Shown here: piece after piece, positions 45,164 through 55,907 of the stretch
Layout of the letters: the number at the start of each line of letters is the position of its first letter
How positions within the stretch are numbered: the stretch's first letter is position 1
Assembly (NCBI GenBank): GCA_949987565.1
Contig: OX465104.1
Location: 25,383,757-25,447,756, forward strand
Direction of reading: 5' to 3'
Length of the DNA stretch: 64,000 nucleotides
Source of the DNA: Luidia sarsii
Taxonomy: Eukaryota > Echinodermata > Asteroidea > Paxillosida > Luidiidae
Made by a program: the position numbers and the translations under genes
The notes under the pieces: generated by a model
Databases searched by the model: none
What the model was told of the DNA's origin: nothing
The model's input: only the letters and a program-made list of their open reading frames with translations

Positions 45164-48100
45164 TCTTGGGTTGTGAGTGTGGCTATAAGTCAGGCACTCC
45201 ATGCATGACGTCAAGTGCCAGGACCCTCTTGGGTTGTGAGTGTGGCTATAAGCCAGGCACTCCATGCATGACGTCAAGTGCCAGGACCCTCTTGGGTTGT
45301 GATTGTGGCTATAAGTCAGGCACTCCATGCATGACGTCAAGTCCCAGGACCCTCTTGGGTTGTGAGTGTGGCTATAAGCCAGGCACTCCATGCATGACGT
45401 CAAGTGCCAGGACCCTCTTGGGTTGTGAATGTGGCTATAAGTCAGGCACTCCATGCATGACTTCAAGTCCCAGGACCCTTTTGGGTTGTGAGTGTGGCTA
45501 TAAGTCAGGCACTCCATGCATGACTTCAAGTGCCAGGACCCTCTTGGGTTGTGAGTGTGGCTATAAGTCAGGCACTCCATGCATGACGTCAAGTGCCAGG
45601 ACCCTCTTGGGTTGTGAATGTGGCTATAAGTCAGGCACTCCATGCATGACGTCAAGTGCCAGGACCCTCTTGGGTTGTGAGTGTGGCTATAAGTCAGGCA
45701 CTCCATGCATGACGTCAAGTGCCAGGACCCTCTTGGGTTGTGAGTGTGGCTATAAGTCAGGCACTCCATGCATGACGTCAAGTGCCAGGACCCTCTTGGG
45801 TTGTGAGTGTGGCTATAAGCCAGGCACTCCATGCATGATGTCAAGTGCCAGGACCCTCTTGGGTTGTGAGTGTGGCTATAAGCCAGGCACTCCATGCATG
45901 ACGTCAAGTGCCAGGACCCTCTTGGGTTGTGAGTGTGGCTATAAGCCAGGCACTCCATGCATGACGTCAAGTTCCAGGACCCTCTTGGGTTGTGAGTGTG
46001 GCTATAAGTCAGGCACTCCATGCATGACTTCAAGTGCCAGGACCCTCTTGGGTTGTGAGTGTGGCTATAAGTCAGGCACTCCATGCATGACGTCAAGTGC
46101 CAGGACCCTCTTGTGTTGTGAGTGTGGCTATAAGCCAGGCACTCCATGCATGACGTCAAGTGCCAGGACCCTCTTGGGTTGTGAGTGTGGCTATAAGCCA
46201 GGCACTCCATGCATGACGTCAAGTCCTAGGACCCTCTTGGGTTGTGAGTGTGGCTATAAGCCAGGCACTCCATGCATGACGTCAAGTCCTAGGACCCTCT
46301 TGGGTTGTGAGTGTGGCTATAAGTCAGGCACTCCATGCATGACGTCAAGTCCTAGGACCCTCTTGGGTTGTGAGTGTGGCTATAAGCCAGGCACTCCATG
46401 CATGACGTCAAGTGCCAGGACCCTCTTGGGTTGTGAGTGTGGCTATAAGTCAGGCACTCCATGCATTACGTCAAGTCCCAGGACCCTCTTGGGTTGTGAG
46501 TGTGGGTATAAGTCAGGCACTCCATGCATGATGTCAAGTCCTAGGACCCTCTTGCGTTGTGAGTGTGGCTATAAGCCAGGCACTCCATGCATGACGTCAA
46601 GTGCCAGGACCCTCTTGGGTTGTGAGTGTGGCTATAAGTCAGGCACTCCATGCATGACGTCAAGTGCCAGGACCCTCTTGGGTTGTGAGTGTGGCTATAA
46701 GCCAGGCACTCCATGCATGACGTCAAGTCCTAGGACCCTCTTGGGTTGTGAGTGTGGCTATAAGTCAGGCACTCCATGCATGACCTCAAGTGCCAGGACC
46801 CTCTTGGGTTGTGAGTGTGGCTATAAGCCAGGCACTCCATGCATGACGTCAAGTGCCAGGACCCTCTTGGGTTGTGAGTGTGGCTATAAGTCAGGCACTC
46901 CATGCATGACGTCAAGTGCCAGGACCCTCTTGGGTTGTGAGTGTGGCTATAAGCCAGGCACTCCATGCATGACCTCAAGTGCCAGGACCCTCTTGGGTTG
47001 TGAGTGTGGCTATAAGTCAGGCACTCCATGCATGACGTCAAGTGCCAGGACCCTCTTGGGTTGTGAGTGTGGCTATAAGCCAGGCACTCCATGCATGACG
47101 TCAAGTCCCAGGACCCTCTTGGGTTGTGAGTGTGGCTATAAGCCAGGCACTCCATGCATGACGTCAAGTGCCAGGACCCTCTTGTGTTGTGAGTGTGGCT
47201 ATAAGTCAGGCACTCCATGCATGACCTCAAGTGCCAGGACCCTCTTGGGTTGTGAGTGTGGCTATAAGTCAGGCACTCCATGCATGACGTCAAGTGCCAG
47301 GACCCTCTTGGGTTGTGAGTGTGGCTATAAGTCAGACACTCCATGCATGACCTCAATTGGCAGGACCCTCTTGGGTTGTGAGTGTGGCTGTAAGTCAGGC
47401 ACTCCATGCATGACGTCAAGTGCCAGGACCCTCTTGGGTTGTGAGTGTGGCTATAAGCCAGGCACTACATGCAGGACGTCAAGTGCCAGGACCCTCTTGT
47501 GTTGTGAGTGTGGCTATAAGTCAGGCACTCCATGCATGACCTCAATTGCCAGGACCCTCTTGGGTTGTGAGTGTGGCTATAAGCCAGGCACTCCATGCAT
47601 GACGTCAAGTGCCAGGACCCTCTTGGGTTGTGAGTGTGGCTATAAGTCAGGCACTCCATGCATTACGTCAAGTCCCAGGACCCTCTTGGGTTGTGAGTGT
47701 GGGTATAAGTCAGGCACTCCATGCATGACTTCAAGTCCCAGGACCCTCTTGGGTTGTGAATGTGGCTATAAGTCAGGCACTCCATGCATGACTTCAAGTC
47801 CCAGGACCCTTTTGGGTTGTGAGTGTGGCTATAAGTCAGGCACTCCATGCATGACGTCAAGTGCCAGGACCCTCTTGGGTTGTGAGTGTGGCTATAAGTC
47901 AGGCACTCCATGCATGACGTCAAGTGCCAGGACCCTCTTGGGTTGTGAATGTGGCTATAAGTCAGGCACTCCATGCATGACGTCAAGTGCCAGGACCCTC
48001 TTGGGTTGTGAGTGTGGCTATAAGTCAGGCACTCCATGCATGACGTCAAGTGCCAGGACCCTCTTGGGTTGTGAGTGTGGCTATAAGTCAGGCACTCCAT

Positions 48101-48766
48101 GCATGACGTCAAGTGCCAGGACCCTCTTGGGTTGTGAGTGTGGCTATAAGTCAGGCACTCCATGCATGACGTCAAGTGCCAGGACCCTCTTGGGTTGTGA
48201 GTGTGGCTATAAGCCAGGCACTCCATGCATGACGTCAAGTCCCAGGACCCTCTTGGGTTGTGAGTGTGACTATAAGTCAGGCACTCCATGCATGACGTCA
48301 AGTGCCAGGACCCTCTTGGGTTGTGAGTGTGGCTATAAGCCAGGCACTCCATGCATGATGTCAAGTCCTAGGACCCTCTTGCGTTGTGAGTGTGGCTATA
48401 AGCCAGGCACTCCATGCATGACGTCAAGTGCCAGGACCCTCTTGGGTTGTGAGTGTGGCTATAAGTCAGGCACTCCATGCATGACATCAAGTCCCAGGAC
48501 CCTCTTGGGTTGTGAGTGTGGCTATAAGCCAGGCACTCCATGCATGACGTCAAGTGCCAGGACCCTCTTGGGTTGTGAGTGTGGCTATAAGCCAGGCACT
48601 CCATGCATGACCTCAAGTCCTAGGACCCTCTTGGGTTGTGAGTGTGGCTATAAGCCAGGCACTCCATACATGACGTCAAGTGCCAGGACCCTCTTGGGTT
48701 GTGAGTGTGGCTATAAGCCAGGCACTCCATGCATGACGTCAAGTCCCAGGACCCTCTTGGGTTGTG
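45164..48766 (+). repeat. 63-bp array, block 3 (about 57 units)
   Basis: Largest block, uninterrupted. Units differ mainly at S/P (TCAGGC or CCAGGC), A/P (GTGCC, GTCCC or GTCCT) and a few private changes. Runs of variants recur: the unit order around 46400-46560 reappears at 47600-47720 and 48250-48390, so it has its own higher-order duplication. The plus frame stays open for about 1,240 codons from a TTG (first ATG at 45091) to TGA 48799, and the minus strand is open for several hundred codons. Openness on both strands follows from the 21-codon period and is not evidence of a gene. Confidence 0.96.
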
Positions 48767-49215
48767 TCTATGTTGCAGTTCTTGCTGGCCGAATGCGCTG
48801 AGTTCGCTCTTCGTCTATTTGGTATTACATGTACGCAGTGCTTGCCCTACGCGTTGAGTTTGTTCTTCGTCTTTTTAACAGTTAGTTCTTGTCCATTGTG
48901 CTGAGTTTGCCTTTCGTCTATTTTGCAGTTAGTGCTTGCCCAACGCCTTGAGTTCGCCCTTCGTCTATTTTGTAGTTCATGCTTGCCCAATGCGCTAAGT
49001 TCGCCCTTCGTCTATTTTGTAGTTCATGCTTGCCCAACGCACTGAGTTCGGCCTTTCTTTGTCTATTTTGCAGTTAGTGCTTGCCCAACGCATTGAGTTT
49101 GTTCTTCGTCTATTGAACAGACTTTATATGTACATGTACTGTAGTGCTTGCCCAATGTGCTTAGTTTGAGCAATGCGTTATTCACCCTTAGTCTATATTG
49201 CCCAACACGCTGAGT
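48767..49215 (+). repeat. 47-bp array, block 3
   Basis: Follows block 3 of the 63-bp array with the same junction. It ends with the CCCAACACGCTGAGTTTGCC unit also found at 44590. Confidence 0.88.
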
Positions 49216-49221
49216 TTGCCT

Positions 49222-49376
49222 GCCTCTGCCTCTACATGTACCTCTCCCTCTTCTTCTGTCTGGGTCTTTGTCTCTGCCTCTGTCTCTGTATCATTGGTCT
49301 CCATTTGTTCCTGTGCCGCTGTCTCTGACTCTGCCTCCACCTTTATCCCTGCCTCTACCTCTACATGTACCTCCTT
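49222..49376. repeat. CT-rich array, block 4
   Basis: Short polypyrimidine block before exon copy 4. Confidence 0.85.
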
Positions 49377-49507
49377 GTAATAACCTCTGCCTCCATGTGA
49401 TGGTGTCAAGCTCTCTTAGACCTTTACATGTGCAGTGCTTCTTCACGGCTATAATCTTGCAGGCAGAAAACTGACTAGGTGCTTATTTTATCCATGTTGC
49501 CTTGCAG

Positions 49508-49605
49508 ATCTTTTGACCGTGAACATGGAGACGAGCCTTCCCTAAATCCTCTGACAGTTTGGCACCGACTACGATGAGCGCATCCTGCCATCCATCTGCA
49601 ACGAG
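49508..49605 (+). pseudogene. Prohibitin-2-like exon, copy 4 of 6
   Basis: Acceptor CCTTGCAG, 98 bp, donor GTCAGT, both shared stops. The sequence is essentially the same as copy 3. Confidence 0.72.
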
Positions 49606-49640
49606 GTCAGTGTCAAAGGTCAACTCACTGGTGGCCAGAA

Positions 49641-50776
49641 TTGATCTCTTGGGTTGTGAGTGTGACTATAAGCCAGGCACTCCATGCATGACGTCAAGTG
49701 CCAGGACCCTCTTGGGTTGTGAGTGTGGCTATAAGTCAGGCACTCCATGCATGACGTCAAGTGCCAGGACCCTCTTGGGTTGTGAGTGTGGCTATAAGCC
49801 AGGCACTCCATGCATGACGTCAAGTGCCAGGACCCTCTTGGGTTGTGAGTGTGGCTATAAGCCAGGCACTCCATGCATGACGTCAAGTGCCAGGACCCTC
49901 TTGGGTTGTGAGTGTGGCTATACATATGTAAGTCAGGCACTCCATGCATGACGTCAAGTGCCAGGACCCTCTTGGGTTGTGAGTGTGGCTATAAGCCAGG
50001 CACTCCATGCATGACGTCAAGTGCCAGGACCCTCTTGGGTTGTGAGTGTGGCTATAAGTCAGGCACTCCATGCATGACGTCAAGTGCCAGGACCCTCTTG
50101 GGTTGTGAGTGTGGCTATAAGTCAGGCACTCCATGCATGACGTCAAGTGCCAGGACCCTCTTGGGTTGTGAGTGTGGCTATAAGCCAGGCACTCCATGCA
50201 TGACGTCAAGTGCCAGGACCCTCTTGGGTTGTGAGTGTGGCTATAAGTCAGGCACTCCATGCATGACGTCAAGTGCCAGGACCCTCTTGGGTTGTGAGTG
50301 TGGCTATAAGTCAGGCACTCCTTGCATGACGTCAAGTGCCAGGACCCTCTTGGGTTGTGAGTGTGGCTATAAGCCAGGCACTTCATGCATGACGTCAAGT
50401 CCCAGGACCCTCTTGGGTTGTGAGTGTGGCTATAAGTCAGGCACTCCATGCATGACGTCAAGTCCTAGGACCCTCTTGGGTTGTGAGTGTGGCTATAAGT
50501 CAGGCACTCCATGCATGACGTCAAGTGCTAGGACCCTCTTGGGTTGTGAGTGTGGCTATAAGTCAGGCACTCCATACATGACGTCAAGTGCTAGGACCCT
50601 CTTGGGTTGTGAGTGTGGCTATAAGTCAGGCACTCCATACATGACGTCAAGTGCTAGGACCCTCTTGGGTTGTGAGTGTGGCTATAAGTCAGGCACTCCA
50701 TGCATGACGTCAAGTGCTAGGACCCTCTTGGGTTGTGAGTGTGGCTATAAGCCAGGCACTCCATGCATGATATGAA
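49641..50776 (+). repeat. 63-bp array, block 4 (about 18 units)
   Basis: One unit at 49917-49935 carries a 6-bp insertion (ACATATGTAAGTC). The last unit breaks off at ATGATATGAAGTCC, without the usual 47-bp array after it. Confidence 0.95.
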
Positions 50777-51337
50777 GTCCCATGACCCTCCGTGTCAGTT
50801 CCTACTTGCAAAGGATGTCATGCAACCAATGGCGTCATGCAGGAGTGTCTGGCTTATAGCCACACTCTGTAGTGATCATGCACAGAGACATTCACTGTAT
50901 TTTCTCATCATTCTGACAGACAAGGTCTACATCACTCATACATTGCCTGTAGAGCAAATGACTATATATCACCAGCTAGATAGCTAAGGGTTTAACACCG
51001 CGCCCTCTACTGCCCTACCCATAGTGCCCCGCAGCCCGTGCATCTCATATATCGTCCTCTTTTCTCTTAGCCAGCATAGCAATAAGATGTGTTTCAATGC
51101 TGTGGCATTATCCATTCTGTCCTACTTTGTAATTTATCTGACCATGTTGAGAAAGATGTACATGTAGTAATTTACTCTTCATGTAAGTTTTTTGCTCATA
51201 GACCCCAACCACGCTATTGTGAAGGGGGGGGGGATAGGTTAAAGTGACACAGTGTACAATTTATATTTATATAAAGCTATCCTGCCCTTACTTGTACGGT
51301 AGGTGGTAGCCTTTACAAATACTCCACTAACTATCCC
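50777..51337. other. Unique spacer, no gene seen
   Basis: Starts with debris of the 63-bp unit (AAGTCCCATGACCCTCC, later GGCTTATAGCCACACTC). No recognised gene. Confidence 0.5.
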
Positions 51338-52592
51338 CAGCCTCTACCTCTCCCTCTTCTGTCTGAGTCTCTATCTCTGCCTCTGCCGCTATCTCTACCT
51401 CTTCTCTTCTGTCTGAGTCTCTATCAGAGGCCTCTGTCTCTTCCTCTGCCTCTACCTCTCCCTCTTCTGTCTGAGTCTCTATCTCTGCCTCTGCCGCTGT
51501 CTCTGCCTCTGAGTCTCTATCTCTGTCTCTGCCTTTACCTCTCCCTCTTCTGTCTGAGTCTCTATCTCTGCCTCTGCCGCTGTCTCTGCCTCTACCTCTC
51601 CCTCTTCTGTCGGAGTCTCTATCTCTGCCTCTGCCGCTGTCTCTGCCTCTACCTCTCCCTCTTCTGTCGGAGTCTCTATCTCTGCCTCTGCCGCTGTCTC
51701 TGCCTCTACCTCTCCCTCTTCTGTCGGAGTCTCTATCTCTGCCTCTGCCGCTGTCTCTGCCTCTACCTCTCCCTCTTCTGTCGGAGTCTCTATCTCTGCC
51801 TCTGCCGCTGTCTCTGCCTCTACCTCTCCCTCTTCTGTCTGAGTCTCTATCTCTGCCTCTGCCGCTGTCTCTGCCTCTACCTCTCCCTCTTCTGTCTGAG
51901 TCTCTATCTCTGCCTCTGCCGCTGTCTCTGCCTCTACCTCTCCCTCTTCTGTCTGAGTCTCTATCTCTGCCTCTGCCGCTGTCTCTGCCTCTACCTCTCC
52001 CTCTTCTGTCGGAGTCTCTATCTCTGCCTCTGCCGCTGTCTCTGCCTCTACCTCTCCCTCTTCTGTCTGAGTCTCTATCTCTGCCTCTGCCGCTGTCTCT
52101 GCCTCTACCTCTCCCTCTTCTGTCGGAGTCTCTATCTCTGCCTCTGCCGCTGTCTCTGCCTCTACCTCTCCCTCTTCTGTCTGAGTCTCTATCTCTGCCT
52201 CTGCCGCTGTCTCTGCCTCTACCTCTCCCTCTTCTGTCTGAGTCTCTATCTCTGCCTCTGCCGCTGTCTCTGCCTCTACCTCTCCCTCTTCTGTCTGAGT
52301 CTCTATCTCTGCCTCTGCCGCTGTCTCTGCCTCTACCTCTCCCTCTTCTGTCTGAGTCTCTATCTCTGCCTCTGCCGCTGTCTCTGCCTCTACCTCTCCC
52401 TCTTCTGTCTGAGTCTCTTCCTCTGCCTCTACCTCTTCTTCTTTCTTGGTCTCTGCCTGTGCCCCTACCTCTGCCTCAGTCTCTGCCTCTACATGTACCT
52501 CTCCCTCTTCTTCTGTCTGGGTCTTTGTCTCTGCCTCTGTTTCTGTCTGGGTCTCCATCTGTGCCGCTGTCTCTGTCTCTACCTTTATCCCT
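51338..52592 (-). repeat. 57-bp CT-rich array, block 5 (about 17 regular units)
   Basis: Higher-order form of the CT-rich repeat: CTGTCTGAGTCTCTATCTC, then TGCCTCTGCCGCTGTCTCTG and CCTCTACCTCTCCCTCTT. On the minus strand it stays open for about 375 codons as EVEAETAAEAEIETQTEEG, 19 residues per unit and strongly acidic. QT/PT variants alternate in a pattern that suggests block copying. No splice or start context argues for translation. Confidence 0.93.
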
Positions 52593-52715
52593 GCATGTAC
52601 CTCCATGTGATGGTGTCAAGCTCTCTTAGACCTTTACATGTGCAGTGTTTCTTCACGGCTATAATCTTGCAGGCAGAAAAGTGACTGTACTTATTTTATC
52701 CATGTTGCCTTGCAG

Positions 52716-52813
52716 ATCTTTTGACCGTGAACATGCAGATAACACTTCCCTAAATCCACTGACATTTTGGCACCGACTACGATGAGCGCATCCTGCCATC
52801 CATCTGCAACGAG
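52716..52813 (+). pseudogene. Prohibitin-2-like exon, copy 5 of 6
   Basis: The most diverged copy: GTGAACATGCAGATAACACTT replaces the usual stretch, and CCACTGACATTTTGG replaces CCTCTGACAGTTTGG. Both shared stops, the acceptor and the donor remain. It is followed by a single 63-bp unit (52855-52912). Confidence 0.7.
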
Positions 52814-52924
52814 GTCAGTGTCAAAGGTCAACTCACTGGTGGCCAGAATTGACCTCTTGGGTTGGGAGTGTGGCTATAAGTCAGGTACTCCATGCATGAC
52901 GTCAAGTCCCAAGGTATTCAGTTA

Positions 52925-53640
52925 CACAGTGTAGCTCTTCGTCTGGCAGATCCTGCTTGCCAACGCATTGAGTTTGTTCTTCGTCTATTTAGCAGTTAGT
53001 GCTTGCCCAACGCGTTGAGTTCATCCTTCATCTATTTTGCATTTAGTGCTTGCCTAACGCATTGAGTTTGCCCTTCGTCTATTTGGCACTTACACAGTGC
53101 TTGCCCAATCCGTTGAGTTTGTTCTTCGTCTATTTTAAAGTTAGTGCTTGCCCAATGCGCTGTGTTTGTTCTTCGTCTATTGAGCAGTTAGTGCTTGCCC
53201 AACGCATTCAGTTAGCCCTTCGTCTTTTTAGCAGTTAGTGCTTGCCCACGTGTCGTTCACCCTTCATCTATTTGGCAGTTATGCAGTGCTTGCCCAACGC
53301 GTTGAGTTTGATCTTCGTCTATTTTACAGTTAGTGCTTGCCCAATGCACTGTGTTTGTTCTTCGTCTATTGAGCAGTTAGTGCTTGCCCAACGCATTCAG
53401 TTAGCCCTTCGTCTGTTTTGCAGTTAGTGCTTGCCAACGCGCTGAGTTTGCTCTTTGTCTATTTTGCAGTTACGTAGTGCTTGCCCAAAGTGTTAAGTTT
53501 TTTCGTCGTCTATTTTGCAGTTCATGCTTGCTAAGCACATTGAGCTTGTCCTTCATTCATTTGACATTTAGTTCTTGCCAAATAGGCTGAGTTTGGTGCT
53601 TGTCTGTATGGTCGTAATTTCTTGCCTAATGCGCTGAAAC
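52925..53640 (+). repeat. 47-bp array, block 4
   Basis: About 15 degenerate units with a larger two-to-five-unit period. 53080-53230 and 53270-53420 are near repeats. Confidence 0.88.
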
Positions 53641-53664
53641 CCGAAGCCTGAATGTTAGAGCCAA

Positions 53665-53880
53665 AAGTTTTTGTCTCAGTCTATCTCTGCCTCTTATGTA
53701 TTGGTCTCTATCTCTGCCTGTGCCACTGTCACTGATTCTAACTCTCCCTCTTCTTCTGTCTGGGTCTCTATTTCTACCTCTGCCTCTACCTCTTCTTCTG
53801 TCTGGGTCTCTGCCTGTGCCTCTGTCTCTGCCGCTGTCTCTGCCTCTACCTCTACCTCTACATGTACCTGTACCTCCTTG
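53665..53880. repeat. CT-rich array, block 6
   Basis: Polypyrimidine block preceding exon copy 6. Confidence 0.85.
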
Positions 53881-54008
53881 TAATAACCTCTGCCTCCATG
53901 TGATGGTGTCAAGCTCTCTTAGACCTTTACATGTGCAGTGCTTCTTCACGGCTATAATCTTGCAGGCAGAAAACTGACTGTGCTTATTTTATCCATGTTC
54001 CCTTGCAG

Positions 54009-54106
54009 ATCTTTTGACCGTGAACATGGAGACGAGCCTGCCCTAAATCCTCTGACAGTTTGACATCGACTACGATGAGCGCATCCTGCCATCCATCTGC
54101 AACGAG
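54009..54106 (+). pseudogene. Prohibitin-2-like exon, copy 6 of 6
   Basis: Acceptor TTCCCTTGCAG, 98 bp, donor GTCAGT, the same two stops. GGCACC is changed to GACATC. No 63-bp array follows. Instead the GTCATGAAATTGGCTGCAGG segment is joined directly, so this is the array-free form of the unit. Confidence 0.72.
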
Positions 54107-54585
54107 GTCAGTGTCCAAGGTCAACTCACTCCGCTCTGTCATGAAATTGGCTGCAGGGCTGTTACCATCTGAGCTATCGGTATGCATCCATGAGATGGTG
54201 GCGTTGCCAAAATATTCCAGTAATCTTTGCTAGGATTAGGGCAGCAGTCAGAAGCATTTCACCATGAATTGCTGTTTATCTCCAGGGGTCCATTTTCATT
54301 CAGACGCAAACAATCAGTTGTGGTTAACCTGGCTGAAGCAGTTCAATGATCTCACAAATGGATGCAGCTTTTTTTTAAACTAAGTCAAATAATTTATTCA
54401 AACAAATAAGGGGAAAACTGAGTGGGAACTTTGGAACAAATATTAAGTAAAGTTGCAAAGAAAACCTTGACTGGAACAGGGACTTAAAGCTCAGACCTCT
54501 GGCATTTTCATAACTTTTGAACCGTGTTTCCAAAAAATTTCTTAATTGTTATTGAGTTGTCCTCTCTTGTTCTCGTCCATTGCAG
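54107..54585. other. Intron-like sequence, no gene seen
   Basis: Lies between exon copy 6 and the C-terminal-type exon at 54586. The exons for the middle of prohibitin (the LKSVVAxF...ITQR region and coiled coil) are not visible here. Confidence 0.5.
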
Positions 54586-54708
54586 ATTGCAGGATCTCTG
54601 AATGGTGTGTTCCTGAATGCCAGCAGCCTGATGCTGAACTTGGGAGATCTTACTACATTCCATGAGGACTCGGAGAGACTCGGCAAGGCGTCACATCTCT
54701 TGATCCCT
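54586..54708 (+). pseudogene. Prohibitin-2-like C-terminal exon
   Basis: Acceptor CGTCCATTGCAG, a 123-bp open exon, donor GTAAGA. It encodes IAGSLNGVFLNASSLMLNLG and then DLTTFHEDSERLGKASHLL. The first 20 residues align with the prohibitin-2 tail ([20 protein letters not shown], then D). The C-terminal tail of prohibitin-2 follows the coiled coil and is exposed in the intermembrane space. The exon itself is open, but the upstream middle exons are missing and the amplified exons are dead. This is best read as part of a decayed prohibitin-2 paralogue. Confidence 0.62.
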
Positions 54709-55127
54709 GTAAGAAATCAAAGCAGTTTCATGAGTCTTTTGTAGTCTTTTGTAGGTAAAGCCAATTTGCTAGTACCTGTAGTCTTGTGTAGCAATGCTAC
54801 GTTCTGTGATGCAGCATTGGTGGCTACACTGTCATGATTGCACTTCACGCAACTTTCAATGCAGCTGACTAGATTGTTATGCAGCCTGTATTTAAACAGA
54901 CTATCATGCACAACTTTACCTTGGCTTACCTAAATACCAAAAAGTGCGAAGTGGTATCTGCACTTTTTGAGCCAGCCGACTCCGATTCCATCCAACCCAG
55001 CAAAATGCTAGGCCCTTGAAGGAGAGATCAATTAGCTTCTCGGTAGGAGCACGAGCACTACTAGAAATTTCTTTGATTCCTCTATTTACATAATATCATT
55101 TCTTGTTCTCTTTCCTTTCCATCACAG
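54709..55127. other. Intron-like sequence, no gene seen
   Basis: Starts GTAAGAAATC and ends in the pyrimidine tract TTCCTTTCCATCACAG. Confidence 0.55.
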
Positions 55128-55216
55128 ACCCTTGTGTTCCCAAGCACCATCAGCCTGATGCTCAACCTGATGCTCATTCTATGAAGAGACCGGGCCAGGC
55201 ATCACAGAAGAAGTAG
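55128..55216 (+). pseudogene. Second prohibitin-2-like terminal exon (duplicate)
   Basis: Acceptor TTTCCATCACAG, then TLVFPSTISLMLNLMLIL and a stop at 55182. At the DNA level it parallels 54586-54708 (GTGTTCC, CAGCCTGATGCT, then GAGAC, GGCATCACA). In a second frame the end reads KRPGQASQKK and stops at 55216, like the basic KK ending of prohibitin-2. So the exon probably arose from the same tail and has a frameshift after LMLNL. AATAAA signals at 55791 and 55812 lie downstream. Confidence 0.5.
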
Positions 55217-55299
55217 ACAGTCCCCCTTCCAGAAGCCAATTCATTTGAACCTTGTTTGAAAGTGTAATCATTATTAATACTTATAATTGTATAATTTAT

Positions 55300-55760
55300 A
55301 ATTTAGTGGGACTGACGTTTCGATCCTAACAGGACCACAAGCCCGCTAGTGGACGCCAGAAACGCGCGCCAAACCGCACGATCACTGCTACGACGTCCGC
55401 AAACCGGTACACATGAACTGGCAAAGCGGACTTAAACAGACGCCTGATGAAGGTTAGCAGTTAGCAACCGAAACGTCGCCACATCGCGTGACTTTGATCA
55501 CCCTTTCCACTTATATAATTTATAATTTAGTAGGCCTGACGTTTCAATCCTAACAGGACCTTTCTGAAAGGTCCTGCTAGGATCGAAACGTCAGGCCCAC
55601 TAAATTATAAATTTTGGTAATTTTAGTCAGTAAGCAGTTTGCAAAAATTTTGTATATCACCTTATTTGAAAGTGATATACAAAAATGTTGCAAACTGCTT
55701 ACTGACAAAAATTACCCCAATGCAAATCTTAAAATTTAGTGGGCCTGACGTAAAAATTAT
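55300..55760. mobile_element. Penelope-like terminal sequences, head to head
   Basis: Three or four copies of the terminal signature. Plus strand at 55308 (GACTGACGTTTCGATCC); plus at 55532 immediately mirrored at 55566-55603, forming a hairpin with arms of about 30 bp; and plus at 55740. The GATATACAAAAATGTTGCAA segment also occurs in both orientations (55620-55665 and 55672-55720). 55442-55475 is a related CCTGATGA...ACCGAAAC motif. No protein part is present. Confidence 0.75.
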
Positions 55761-55907
55761 TAATAATTATGATAAATGAGTGATTAAAAGTGAATAAAAG
55801 AATGATGAGGTAATAAAGGTCTTGAGTACTAAGTGTTCATTTTGTCTGAAATATAGAATCAATTATAAACAGTTATAATAGTTTGAACAGTTTGAACATA
55901 ATAGTAG

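Noticed and set aside
45076..48801. A 1,241-residue cysteine-rich repeat protein
   Set aside because: The frame begins at a TTG inside the dead prohibitin exon, both strands are open because the unit is 21 codons, and identical blocks sit in intron-like positions after each exon copy.
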